From: Clostridiales bacterium
GTDB lineage: Bacteria; Bacillota; Clostridia; Saccharofermentanales; Saccharofermentanaceae
NCBI GenBank assembly: GCA_017617995.1
Contig: JAFZVE010000051.1
Coordinates: 55,199-119,198, forward strand
Length of the DNA: 64,000 nt
Direction: 5' to 3'
In this document: in pieces, positions 53,038-62,375 of the stretch
How positions within the stretch are numbered: position 1 is the stretch's first letter
Layout: every line of letters begins with the position of its first letter
Translations under genes and position numbers: made by a program
Notes under the pieces: generated by a model
What the model was told of the DNA's origin: nothing
What the model saw: only the letters and a program-made list of their open reading frames with translations
Databases searched by the model: none

Positions 53038-53136
53038 GAGTATTTCTAGGATTAAACCAGAGGTATATAATGAATGTGTATGCGCATGCTTTTCGCGAGA
53101 TAAGCGCAAACGAGTTCCATAGATAGGAGACACAGT

Positions 53137-55584
53137 ATGGCTTCCGATTTCGTTACTTCTATGATGAAAAAGCTCTCCGTGAAGCAGAAGGCTTCACTTT
53201 GTTCCGGATCGGATTTCTGGAGAACACAGAGATTCCCGATCAATAATATCCCCTCGATCATGATGACAGATGGCCCGCACGGCCTTCGTAAACAAGATAG
53301 CGAGGAGGGAAGAAGCGGAGGCGGCGACAGCCGGGAAGCGACCTGTTTCCCGCCGGCGGTGACCACTGCCTGCTCCTTCGATGAGAAACTGATGGAAGCG
53401 ATCGGTAAAGCGATCGGAGAAGAAGCGATCGATCAGGATGTATCGATCGTACTCGGACCGGCAATCAACATCAAGAGATCCCCGCTCTGTGGCAGAAACT
53501 TCGAATATGTATCGGAAGATCCGTATGTGGCAGGAAAGATGGGTGCGGCATGGGTACGCGGCGTACAGAGTCAGGGAATCGGTACTTCGGTGAAGCATTT
53601 CGCGGCGAACAGTCAGGAGAGGTATCGACTCATCAATGATTCGATCGTCGATGAGCGGACACTTCGTGAGATCTACCTGCGGGCTTTCGAGATCGTCGTA
53701 AAAGAGAGTCAGCCCTGGACCGTGATGGCGGCCTATAACCGCATCAACGGCACATACAGCTGCGAGAACAGAAGACTCCTTACAGAGATCCTCCGGGATG
53801 AGTGGGGATTCGATGGTGTCGTCATGAGTGACTGGGGTGCAGTGAATAACCGTCTGGACGGACTGGCTGCCGGTCTGGAACTGGAGATGCCGAGCTCGGT
53901 CGGCGAGCGTGACAGACAGATCCAGGAAGCCGTCGATTCCGGTAAACTTCCGATGGCACTTCTTGATCGGGCGGCCGAGCGTATGCTCACCCTGATCGAG
54001 AAGGGAATAAATAAGCCGAAGCCGACCTCTTCTCCATACCTGAATCACCAGCAGCTGGCGCGACAGGCTTTCGAAGAGTCAGCGGTTCTTCTTAAGAACG
54101 ATAAGCTTCTGCCGATCAATGCAGAGAAGAGTGTCGCTGTGCTTGGCGCGATGGCGAAGTATACACGCTTCCAGGGCGGCGGAAGTTCCCATATCCATCC
54201 GACGCATGTATCCGATGCATTCCACGGATTCTCGACAGCAAGCGAGAACTTCGTATATGAACCGGGCTATTCGCTGGAGAATGACGAGATCGATGAGAAG
54301 CTGCTCAAGTCGGCGCTCGAGGCGGCATCCGGAAAGGATATCGTCATCATCTTCGCCGGTCTTCCGGACAGCTTCGAGTCGGAGTCTTTCGACCGGTCGC
54401 ATATGCAACTTCCGAAGTCACATGACCGTCTGATCAACGAAGTAGTCAAGCGGAACAGTAATGTATGTGTAGTCCTGTATTGCGGTTCCCCGGTAGAGAT
54501 GCCGTGGATCTCTCAGGTCAAGGCCGTCCTTATGGCGTATCTTCCGGGACAGGAGGGCGCAGGAGCGATCGCCGATATCCTCTACGGAAAGGTTAATCCG
54601 TCCGGTAAAATTGCCGAGACATTCCCGCTCAAGCTCTCTGATACACCGACATATCTGCACTTCGGGGAGAAAAGACAGACGCTCTATGCCGAAAGCGTAT
54701 TTGTCGGTTACCGTTATTACGACGCAGCCAATATGCAAGTGCTTTTCCCGTTTGGTCATGGTCTTTCGTATTCGTCTTATTCATATGGAGATATTTCGCT
54801 GTCGTCTTCGGATATCGGAGAGAACGATAAGGTGACTGTAACGGTCGATGTGACAAATATCAGTGAGATGGACGGAAAGGAAGTCGTCCAGCTCTATATT
54901 GCTCCACCGAAGTCCCGGATCTATAAGCCGGTAAAAGAACTCCGCGGTTTTAAGAAAGTGTTCATCCAGCGCGGAGCGACCAGGACGGTCGAGTTCGTCC
55001 TCGATAAGCGTGCATTTGCGTACTATAATGCCCAGATCAACGACTGGCATGTCGAGAGCGGAACGTATAAGATCCAGATTGGCGCTTCTTCGAGAGATAT
55101 CCGATGCGAGCGTGAGATCCATGTCACGTCGAAGATGCCGGAGATCGTCGCACCGGATTATCAGGAAAAAGCACCGCAATACTATCATCTCGATTCCCAG
55201 ACGAAGATCTTCGATAAGAAGCAGTTCGAGGTCGTATATGACCGTAAGATCCAGGAGGAACAGGATCCGAAGAAGGGCGAGTTTACTCTCAATTCCAGCG
55301 TAGAAGATGTAGGGAAAGGGAATCTCTTCGGGAAGATATTCTACCAGTCTGTACGACTCAGCATCAAGAAGCGGAATAAGAAGGAGACGCAGGAGCATCT
55401 GAAGAAGATGAATGAAGTCATGACGATGGAGATGCCGCTTCGTACACTGGCGACATTCAGTCTCGGAAAGATTACGATCGAACAGATGGAAGCGCTTCTT
55501 TTGTTAATGAATGGTCACTTTTTCAAGGGGATCTGGCGCATGAGAAAAGCGCGAAAGAGAAAGAAGAATCTCGCTACCCTCTGA
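53137..55584 (+). CDS. GH3 beta-glycosidase (beta-glucosidase-like)
   Basis: This 815-residue glycoside hydrolase 3 enzyme has no signal peptide, so it acts in the cytoplasm on imported oligosaccharides. The N-terminal barrel contains the substrate motif VKHFAANSQE and the nucleophile Asp in GVVMSDWGAV; the middle alpha/beta sandwich follows (LLKNDKLLPI, AVLMAYLPGQEGAGAIADIL), then a fibronectin-III domain (VTVTVDVTNISEMDGKEVVQLY). About 135 C-terminal residues form an extra Lys-rich region (KKRNKKETQEHLKK, RKARKRKKN) not typical for GH3. Specificity (beta-glucoside, xyloside or other) is open. A TATAAT at 53066-53071 is a possible -10. Confidence 0.9.
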   Translation: MASDFVTSMMKKLSVKQKASLCSGSDFWRTQRFPINNIPSIMMTDGPHGLRKQDSEEGRSGGGDSREATCFPPAVTTACSFDEKLMEAIGKAIGEEAIDQDVSIVLGPAINIKRSPLCGRNFEYVSEDPYVAGKMGAAWVRGVQSQGIGTSVKHFAANSQERYRLINDSIVDERTLREIYLRAFEIVVKESQPWTVMAAYNRINGTYSCENRRLLTEILRDEWGFDGVVMSDWGAVNNRLDGLAAGLELEMPSSVGERDRQIQEAVDSGKLPMALLDRAAERMLTLIEKGINKPKPTSSPYLNHQQLARQAFEESAVLLKNDKLLPINAEKSVAVLGAMAKYTRFQGGGSSHIHPTHVSDAFHGFSTASENFVYEPGYSLENDEIDEKLLKSALEAASGKDIVIIFAGLPDSFESESFDRSHMQLPKSHDRLINEVVKRNSNVCVVLYCGSPVEMPWISQVKAVLMAYLPGQEGAGAIADILYGKVNPSGKIAETFPLKLSDTPTYLHFGEKRQTLYAESVFVGYRYYDAANMQVLFPFGHGLSYSSYSYGDISLSSSDIGENDKVTVTVDVTNISEMDGKEVVQLYIAPPKSRIYKPVKELRGFKKVFIQRGATRTVEFVLDKRAFAYYNAQINDWHVESGTYKIQIGASSRDIRCEREIHVTSKMPEIVAPDYQEKAPQYYHLDSQTKIFDKKQFEVVYDRKIQEEQDPKKGEFTLNSSVEDVGKGNLFGKIFYQSVRLSIKKRNKKETQEHLKKMNEVMTMEMPLRTLATFSLGKITIEQMEALLLLMNGHFFKGIWRMRKARKRKKNLATL

Positions 55585-55715
55585 TATTACAGGCGTTACG
55601 GCTTTGTTGCCGTGGTTTCTTCAAAATGAAATATCTCTGATACATGACGCAGGGGTAGCCGTGCTACAATATCTTTAAGATGCTATGTAATAATAGCGGA
55701 AAATGGGAGAGAAGC

Positions 55716-58700
55716 ATGACGCAACTGCCATCACAAGGGTATTTCTATCCATATGACACGATGGACGAACTCTATACGGAGAAGCATCCGCCGGAGTTCG
55801 GCAGACTTCCGTCGCTTTGGAAACTGGAACTTCCGAAGTGGCGTTTCTTCCATGCCAAGTTCAAAGAGGACGTGCCGGAGAACTGGACAGCGCCTGAATT
55901 TGATGACAGTAAATGGGATCTGATCGATGTGCCTAGCGTCTGGCAGATGCAGGGCTACGGATATCCGAGTGAACTTGTCTACGAGAAAAATGCGCTTCTA
56001 TCCAAGAAGACATCTAAACTTCAGCAACGTCTCGCAGATGATGCGGCCATGGAGAATACGAATGACTATGGCCTTTATCGGGTATGGGTCAATCTCCCGG
56101 CGCAGTTTATCAATCGTTTTGTTTATTTCGTTACCGACGGGATCGTCGGTAACTATACCATCACTGTAAATGGAAAGCAGGTATCCGCTTCGAGAAGTAC
56201 GTTCTCGACGACGAAGTGCCTCCTGAACGAAGCACTTCACGAAGGGGCGAATCTTATTACGGTCGCAGTGCGTCGTTTCGATATCCGTATGGAGAAGGGA
56301 AAACTGAAGAAGAATGTCAGGGCGCAGGGTGCCTTTGGCTTCTCGGGTCTTTTCCGTCTGCCGTATCTGGTTGCCGAGTCGAGTGTCGAGATCTCTTCTG
56401 TGCGCCTCTTCACAAGCTGGCTGACCGATACGCTCGCACGTGACGTCGTGCCGAAGACGGCTCTGGTCAACAGTCTCTACCGTTCCGATAATGACGACCA
56501 GCTGACAGACCGGGAGAAGGAGATCCTTCCGGATGCGCAGATCCGAAGAGATGCGGGTATGAATGTCGAGATCGAACTGATGAACCACCTCCCGTATGAT
56601 ATGCAGGTGACGGTCAACTGCCGCCTGATGGAAGCCAGAGATGAGTATGACCTCTACAATCTGCCCGAGCATCGTCTGAATCAGCGAAAAGCACTGACCG
56701 ATACGATTCCGAAGGACGGAGTCAAGATCCTCGGTACGGAGTTCTATGCGAAACTCGTTCTACCATGGACGGATCAGACACCGAATCTTTACGACCTTCT
56801 GATCGAGGTGCGTGACAATAAGGATCAGGTCATCTGTGTCAAGAAGCAGCGCTTCGGTTTCCGTTCTATTTCCTATTCGGAGAGCATCATCCACGTCAAC
56901 GATCTTGCTGTGCCGATCCACGGCGTGAAATATTATGAATTTGATCCCGAGAACGGTATCTCCGTTCCACTTGAGCGTTTCCGTCAGGATATCCTCCTGA
57001 TGAAAGCGGGAAATATCAACACGATCTATGTAGTGCATCACCCGACCGATTCGCGGTTCTTCGATCTGTGTGACCGGTATGGCATGTATGTGATCCTGCA
57101 ATCGGCCGCGGCAGTACTTCCTCAGACGGTGTACTCTCTCATTAACCATCCGTGTATCATCATGTGGTCGATGACGGGAAGAAAATTCGAAGAAGGCGCT
57201 TACCTGGATGTAAAAGAACGTATCAATGCCTTTGATGCGAAGCGTCCGCTCTACTGTGAGATCGACAATACGGGAAGAGTGTCTGATATGCCGCCATTCC
57301 CGAACAAAGCAGGTATGCTGTTCGGACAGTGGTGTGACCTTTGTGTGAACCGTCCCTATCTCAGAAGCAGACTGAAAGAGGACAAAGTGCTTTTTGAGTC
57401 GATTATGGCCCGTCCGAGAAGAGACGAAGATACAATGGATCTCAAGTACATCCATCAGGGTGACCTCGTCGAATATTCCGAACAGATCGGCGTATCTATT
57501 GCGCAAGGTATCGTCGATGCCAATCGCGTGCCGCATCCGATCTTTTACGAAGTGAAGAAACAGTGCGAAGGGATCAAGATCTTCGCATCTGCGGAGAATC
57601 CTTCGATTCTTACCGTACATAATGTCTCGCCGTTTGGCGCGACCCCTGCTATTGAATTAAAATGGCAGCTTATGCTCGGTGGGATCCGCCTGACCGGCGG
57701 CTCCGGTATAGTGCCTCCGATCTCGGCTCTCGGAAACAGAGAGATGCAGTTCCCGATCGAGGTCGGGGATTTCGTCACATCTTTATGGGGCACAAAATAT
57801 CCGAAGGCACAGGATACCTATAATCAGGCTGTATGTAAAGAACTGATCCTGGACATCAGACTTACTCTGGCCAATGACGCCTGCTATGCGAAGGCGGGCT
57901 ACGAAGTGGCATTCTATCAGCAGATCCTCGTCGATGAGGTCTGTGATCCCTCGTCTCAGACACCCGTTTGGGAAGAAGAGCCGGAAGGGGAGGAGCCGAC
58001 CATACAGATCATCGAAGCGGCGTCTCTGGCGGACGGCCTTATACTTGATGAGAACAAACCCCGTGTCAAGGTTCTGACTGCACCGGCCCTGATCTTCGCA
58101 CAGATTAAAAATGTCCAGTACGGATTCAGCCGTAGAGAAGGCGGCCTGTGCTCTATCCGGATCGATGGTAAGGAGTACTTCGACGGCCTGATGGAACCGA
58201 GTTTCTATCGTGCAGCGTCGAATATCGACCGTGCTGATAAGTCCTATGTGCTTTCTCAGACCGTATTCTCTCATGAGACTGACTGGAGAACGATACAAAG
58301 TGAGATGCAGTTTGTCGGCACTTTCTATGAGATGGATGGAGAAGATTTCCATCTGATCTGTAAGTATAAATCGACAGGTATGAAGGGTCCGATCCTTGTT
58401 CACTATCGAGTGAAGACGGATGGGCGTCTTCTGGCGACACTGGAGTTTGTCCCGAAGTTCGATCTGGTCCGCTACGGCTTCCGTGTGCCTATTGATTCCA
58501 TGTCCCACCTGGGATGGTATGGAAGAGGTTCCGGCGAGTCGTATTCAGACAGAAAAGAATCCCAGAGGATCGGATGGTTCACGACGCTGGAGAATTCTCT
58601 TTATCACGAGTACGCCAGACCGGCAGAGAATGGCGCGCATGCGGATACGAGATATCTCCTTCTGCAGCTCGATGATGTGAAGGGGCTGTCGATACACAAG

Positions 58701-58919
58701 AATAAACTGGAACCGTTCTCTTTCTCGTGCATGCCATATATGCCGGAAGATCTTGACGATTACGCGCATCAGGAATTGATGCCGACAGACGGGCGGACGC
58801 ACCTGTATCTGGATTTCTATATGAAGGGGGTCGAGCGAGGCCCGGATGTTCTCGCCCGTCGCGGACTACAGAAAAACGCCCGCTACGAAGAGACAATCGA
58901 ATTTGCTCCAAAGTACTAA
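55716..58919 (+). CDS. GH2 beta-galactosidase-like protein lacking catalytic glutamates
   Basis: A 1067-residue protein with the five-domain LacZ layout: jelly-roll (about 40-220), immunoglobulin-like (225-385), barrel (390-600), immunoglobulin-like (650-750) and the C-terminal beta-sandwich (780-1065, FSRREGGLCSIRIDGKEYF). The barrel keeps HGVKYYEFDPENG and NHPCIIMWS, but the acid/base motif WSLGNES reads WSMTGRK (Arg489 for Glu), and the nucleophile motif xCEYAHAMGNS reads GQWCDLCVNR without a Glu. A lectin-like or regulatory role is possible. ATG 55716 is chosen because GGGAGAG precedes it; the frame opens 36 bases earlier. Confidence 0.85.
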   Translation: MTQLPSQGYFYPYDTMDELYTEKHPPEFGRLPSLWKLELPKWRFFHAKFKEDVPENWTAPEFDDSKWDLIDVPSVWQMQGYGYPSELVYEKNALLSKKTSKLQQRLADDAAMENTNDYGLYRVWVNLPAQFINRFVYFVTDGIVGNYTITVNGKQVSASRSTFSTTKCLLNEALHEGANLITVAVRRFDIRMEKGKLKKNVRAQGAFGFSGLFRLPYLVAESSVEISSVRLFTSWLTDTLARDVVPKTALVNSLYRSDNDDQLTDREKEILPDAQIRRDAGMNVEIELMNHLPYDMQVTVNCRLMEARDEYDLYNLPEHRLNQRKALTDTIPKDGVKILGTEFYAKLVLPWTDQTPNLYDLLIEVRDNKDQVICVKKQRFGFRSISYSESIIHVNDLAVPIHGVKYYEFDPENGISVPLERFRQDILLMKAGNINTIYVVHHPTDSRFFDLCDRYGMYVILQSAAAVLPQTVYSLINHPCIIMWSMTGRKFEEGAYLDVKERINAFDAKRPLYCEIDNTGRVSDMPPFPNKAGMLFGQWCDLCVNRPYLRSRLKEDKVLFESIMARPRRDEDTMDLKYIHQGDLVEYSEQIGVSIAQGIVDANRVPHPIFYEVKKQCEGIKIFASAENPSILTVHNVSPFGATPAIELKWQLMLGGIRLTGGSGIVPPISALGNREMQFPIEVGDFVTSLWGTKYPKAQDTYNQAVCKELILDIRLTLANDACYAKAGYEVAFYQQILVDEVCDPSSQTPVWEEEPEGEEPTIQIIEAASLADGLILDENKPRVKVLTAPALIFAQIKNVQYGFSRREGGLCSIRIDGKEYFDGLMEPSFYRAASNIDRADKSYVLSQTVFSHETDWRTIQSEMQFVGTFYEMDGEDFHLICKYKSTGMKGPILVHYRVKTDGRLLATLEFVPKFDLVRYGFRVPIDSMSHLGWYGRGSGESYSDRKESQRIGWFTTLENSLYHEYARPAENGAHADTRYLLLQLDDVKGLSIHKNKLEPFSFSCMPYMPEDLDDYAHQELMPTDGRTHLYLDFYMKGVERGPDVLARRGLQKNARYEETIEFAPKY

Positions 58920-58935
58920 TTTCACTATATGATGG

Positions 58936-58966
58936 GGGCTTCCGGTGACGACCGGGGGCTCTTTTC
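58936..58966 (+). terminator. Rho-independent terminator of the GH2-like gene
   Basis: GGGCTTCCGGT (58936-58946) pairs with ACCGGGGGCTC (58951-58961) over 11 bp including three G-U pairs, with loop GACG and a TTTTC tail. Confidence 0.75.
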
Positions 58967-58977
58967 ATTTACCCTTG

Positions 58978-59712
58978 TTACTTAAGGATGTCCATGAGGA
59001 TCTTTCTTTCTTTAGGTGTCAGTTCCCGGATCTGTCCGACGGGGAGAGCGCCCAGAGAGATATTGAGGATCCGTATACGTTTCAGTTTCACCACTCGGTA
59101 ACCGAGGTATTCGCACATTCTACGGATCTGACGGTTCAGCCCCTGATGGAGTACGATGTGAAAAGTACTCTTGCCTGTCAGCTTGACTTCGCAGGGCAGG
59201 GTAACGGTATCGAGAATGGGAAGACCACCTTCCATTTTCCTTTGAAATTCCGCATCGATCGGTTTATCTACAGTTACGATATATTCCTTATCGTGCTTTC
59301 CTTCGGCGCGGAGAAGCTTGTTTACGATCTCGCCGTCATTCGTGAGAAGGAGGAGCCCGGTAGAGTTCTTATCCAGTCGCCCGATCGGGAAGATCCGTGT
59401 CGGATACTTGATGTAATCGATCACATTACTCCTATCTCTCCGGTCGGTGGTGCAGGTGATACCGAGTGGCTTATGAAACGCCAGATAGACATGATCATCT
59501 TCGGGGATAACGGGCTTTCCGTTTACACGTACGATCTGTCCCGGGAATACCTGTGATCCTGATACAGCAACCTCATCATCGATCGTAACGGCGCCGGATG
59601 CGACATATTCGTCAGCCTTCCTTCGGGAACAGAATCCCGAGGAACTGATGTACTTGTTGATGCGTACGGATTCCTTGCTGTTTTCGCCCGAAGCGGGGTT
59701 TGCTTCAATCAT
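58978..59712 (-). CDS. rluF: Pseudouridine synthase (RluF/RsuA family)
   Basis: This 244-residue enzyme makes pseudouridine in rRNA. An S4 RNA-binding domain (about 16-62, VRINKYISSSGFCSRRKADEYV) precedes the catalytic domain with IGRLDKNSTGLLLLTNDG, where the Asp is the nucleophile. Later motifs KEYIVTVDKPID and LHQGLNRQIRRMCEYLGY match RluF/RluB. It starts 19 bases after the histidine kinase stop, with CCGGAG as ribosome binding site. Confidence 0.9.
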   Translation of the reverse strand: MIEANPASGENSKESVRINKYISSSGFCSRRKADEYVASGAVTIDDEVAVSGSQVFPGQIVRVNGKPVIPEDDHVYLAFHKPLGITCTTDRRDRSNVIDYIKYPTRIFPIGRLDKNSTGLLLLTNDGEIVNKLLRAEGKHDKEYIVTVDKPIDAEFQRKMEGGLPILDTVTLPCEVKLTGKSTFHIVLHQGLNRQIRRMCEYLGYRVVKLKRIRILNISLGALPVGQIRELTPKERKILMDILK

Positions 59713-59731
59713 AACGATGACTCCGGACCAA

Positions 59732-61549
59732 TCAGTACCAGACAGTGCCGGTCACGCGCTTCAGGGTGAATGTGAATGTGGTGCCCTCGCCATATTCGCT
59801 CTGCACCGTGATCGTCTCGCCCATGTAGCTCAGAAGCTCTTTGGCGATCGCCAGACCCAGGCCCGTGCCCTTTTTGCCACGCGCGCGGTCTGCTTTGTAG
59901 AAACGGTCGAAGATATGGTCGATGTCGTATTCGTGGATGCCTTGTCCGGTGTCACTTACGGAGACAAGTACACGATCCATCTCGTCGTTATACTCGGTCG
60001 AGATGATGATCGAGCCGCCTGCCGGCGTATACTTCTTGGCATTATCCAGAAGAATGACGATGATCTGCTCGACACGGTCCGGATTACCCATAACAGTCGG
60101 AAGTGTACCGGTCTTAAACTCTACATGGAATTCCAGATCGGCATCTTCCATGACCGGTTTGAACTTCGTCTCGAATTCGGAGAGAAGTTTATTCAGGTCA
60201 AAGGGGAAAGTTCTGAAAGCGAGGGTACGCGCCTGCAATCTGGAAAGCTCGAGCATGTCGTCGATCAGTCGCGACAGACGCATCGTCTCGTGGAGAATGA
60301 TGCCGTAGTATCTCTGGCGGTCTTCCTCTTTCTTGACCATGCCGTCGGCTAGCGGTTCGACAAGACCGCGCATGGCGGTGAGAGGGGTTCGCAGCTCGTG
60401 GGAAACATTGGCGACGTAGTCTCTTCTGGTCTGCTCGAGACGTTCCTGCTCGGAGATGTCCCGGAAGAATCCCGTCGCTCCGATGATCGCTTTCTCGTTG
60501 TCGAGGATCGGCACGATCGTGGATGAGTATGCGCAGTCCTTTGCCTCGATGGTGCGCTCGAAGGTCTCTCCGGTCTTGAGACATTTTTCAAAATCTTCCC
60601 ACACTTCTTCGAAAGGGATCAGCTGCAGTTTCTCCGTAAAGAGGTTCTTACGCGGGACCTTCTCGAAGAGTGTCGCGATTGCGTTGTTCGAGTAGTCAGG
60701 CTGCAGGTCCTTGTTTACGGATACGATACCTTCGGAGATGATGTCGAAGATCTCTTTGAGGCGGTTGCGCTCGGTGGTGACACCGGCGATCGATTTAGAT
60801 AGGCGTTCAGCCAGTTCGTTGACCGAGGCGGCCAGTTCGCCGAGCTCGCCCTTGGTGCGGTCGTTGGCACGGACGGTAAAATCACCTTGGCCCAGTGCGG
60901 TCGCCACTTCGGTAACACGGTTTAGAGGTCGGATCAGGCGCTTACTTGCAAAGTAAACGGGGATCAGCATAAAAAGTGAGACCATCAGAGTCGACAAAAG
61001 CAGAACCTGATTGAAGCCGGAACCGATGGATGTGCTCGCCGGAAGCTCGTCTCCGATCACCAGATAGCCGGCCAGGTTTTCCCCTTTGTAGACGGGAACC
61101 TGTACGAGAATGGATGTCTCTTTGTCTTCGACTAGCCGACCCAGTAGATTCTTGTTGCTGCTGTTCGTCAGCATATATGTCTGTGCATAAGTGTTGATGC
61201 CCTCGATATGTGTCTGCTGCTGCGGCGTCACAGAAGTCGAAGATGTGATCAGCTTTCCGGATGCGTCATAGAGTACGAAGTAGGCATCCAGGACGAGCGG
61301 ATCCGCATATCCGGTCGTGGCCTCCCGTAGAAGTGTGGCCTGATCCTTGCCGTCAGAAGCGGTCTCGTATAGATAATTCGAAAGATAGGAAGACAGTGCC
61401 CTGGCCTGATCGATCGAGTGTTCCTCGGCCATGTTTCTCGAAATCTCCGTCTGCGCATAGTTAAAGAGCGTAGCAGAAATAAGTGCTGACGCGCAGAGCG
61501 CGACCAGCACGAGAAAGATCATCTTGCGTAAGAAAACGCTTCGGAACAT
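59732..61549 (-). CDS. Sensor histidine kinase (PhoR/WalK-like)
   Basis: A 605-residue kinase: membrane helix 10-28, extracellular sensor (30-178), membrane helix 181-201, HAMP (202-255), PAS (265-370), dimerisation and phosphoacceptor VSHELRTPL (His384) and HATPase domain (490-600: GTGLGLAIAKELL). The extracellular part is probably a Cache-like sensor. The order matches PhoR and WalK kinases. Its start overlaps the response-regulator stop by one base. Signal unknown. Confidence 0.93.
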   Translation of the reverse strand: MFRSVFLRKMIFLVLVALCASALISATLFNYAQTEISRNMAEEHSIDQARALSSYLSNYLYETASDGKDQATLLREATTGYADPLVLDAYFVLYDASGKLITSSTSVTPQQQTHIEGINTYAQTYMLTNSSNKNLLGRLVEDKETSILVQVPVYKGENLAGYLVIGDELPASTSIGSGFNQVLLLSTLMVSLFMLIPVYFASKRLIRPLNRVTEVATALGQGDFTVRANDRTKGELGELAASVNELAERLSKSIAGVTTERNRLKEIFDIISEGIVSVNKDLQPDYSNNAIATLFEKVPRKNLFTEKLQLIPFEEVWEDFEKCLKTGETFERTIEAKDCAYSSTIVPILDNEKAIIGATGFFRDISEQERLEQTRRDYVANVSHELRTPLTAMRGLVEPLADGMVKKEEDRQRYYGIILHETMRLSRLIDDMLELSRLQARTLAFRTFPFDLNKLLSEFETKFKPVMEDADLEFHVEFKTGTLPTVMGNPDRVEQIIVILLDNAKKYTPAGGSIIISTEYNDEMDRVLVSVSDTGQGIHEYDIDHIFDRFYKADRARGKKGTGLGLAIAKELLSYMGETITVQSEYGEGTTFTFTLKRVTGTVWY

Positions 61550-62238
61550 TATTGGTTGACCTCGAACTTATATCCGACACCATACACGGTGATCAGAGAC
61601 CACGGCGCTCCATCGTAATAGATCTTCTGACGGATACGCTTGATGTGCGTGTCGACAGTACGGGTATCGCCGAAATAATCGTAACCCCAGATCAGGGAGA
61701 GGATCTGCTCACGGTCCATGACCTGACCGACATGGGAGGCCAGAAGATGAAGGATCTCGACTTCCTTCGGGGTGCAGGGGACGAGTTCGCCCTTGACCTT
61801 GACCTGATAGTTATCGAGATTGATCTCGAGTCCTTCGAAACGGAGAAGAGAAGTGTTCTCCTGCGGTTCACTGATACGGCGGAGGACGGCCTTGATACGG
61901 GCGATGACCTCACGAGGAGAGAAAGGCTTAACGATGTAGTCATCTGCACCCAGTTCCAATCCGAGTACACGGTCGATCTCCTCGCCCTTGGCGGTGAGGA
62001 TGATGATCGGTGTCGACAGCGTCTTTCTGATCTCCCGGCATACCTCGATACCGGTCTTCTCCGGCATCATGACATCCAGTATGATCAGGTCCGGCTTGTC
62101 GGAGGCGACATGCGCGAGCGCGTCACGTCCGTCATATGCGCTGGAATAGGTGAAATGTTCGTTTTCGAAATACAGACCCAGAGACTCGTGTACGACCGGG
62201 TCGTCATCACAAATTAAAATATGAGGAGCATTAGCCAT
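61549..62238 (-). CDS. OmpR-family response regulator
   Basis: This 229-residue regulator has a receiver domain (HILICDDDP, Asp55 in LDVMMP as phosphoacceptor, KPF lysine) and a C-terminal winged helix (PCTPKEVEILHLLASHVGQV, RTVDTHIKRIRQKI). The start is ATG at 62238; a TTG at 62244 upstream lies in the spacer after AGAGG. It is the partner of the kinase that follows. Inverted and direct repeats lie upstream of its promoter. Confidence 0.94.
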   Translation of the reverse strand: MANAPHILICDDDPVVHESLGLYFENEHFTYSSAYDGRDALAHVASDKPDLIILDVMMPEKTGIEVCREIRKTLSTPIIILTAKGEEIDRVLGLELGADDYIVKPFSPREVIARIKAVLRRISEPQENTSLLRFEGLEINLDNYQVKVKGELVPCTPKEVEILHLLASHVGQVMDREQILSLIWGYDYFGDTRTVDTHIKRIRQKIYYDGAPWSLITVYGVGYKFEVNQ

Positions 62239-62278
62239 TCTCAATACCTCTTACCTTATCGATTAGCAATACACATCT

Positions 62279-62308
62279 ATTATAATCTAAAAAACGAATT
62301 TTGAGCAA
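62279..62308 (-). promoter_or_regulatory. Sigma-A promoter of the two-component operon
   Basis: On the minus strand TTGCTC (62308-62303) and TATAAT (62284-62279) are 18 bp apart, about 40 bases before the start of the regulator. Confidence 0.7.
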
Positions 62309-62313
62309 ACGAA

Positions 62314-62375
62314 TGTGAACAAATCGTAAAATCTCGTTCACAAGTTGAGTGTGTCGTATTTGTTCACAAGTAGAG
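62314..62375. promoter_or_regulatory. TGTGAAC / GTTCACA repeat cluster
   Basis: Three copies of a heptamer lie upstream of the response-regulator promoter: TGTGAAC (62314-62320) and two inverse copies GTTCACA, each within GTTCACAAGTWGAG at 62336-62349 and 62362-62375. The last overlaps the stop of the neighbouring gene. The spacing (26 bp between the direct copies, 15 bp within the inverted pair) suggests a regulator-binding array, perhaps for the response regulator itself. Confidence 0.55.

Noticed and set aside
62314..62375. Pho-box array
   Set aside because: The TTCACA-type units are not spaced at 11 bp, so the array is described without naming the regulator.
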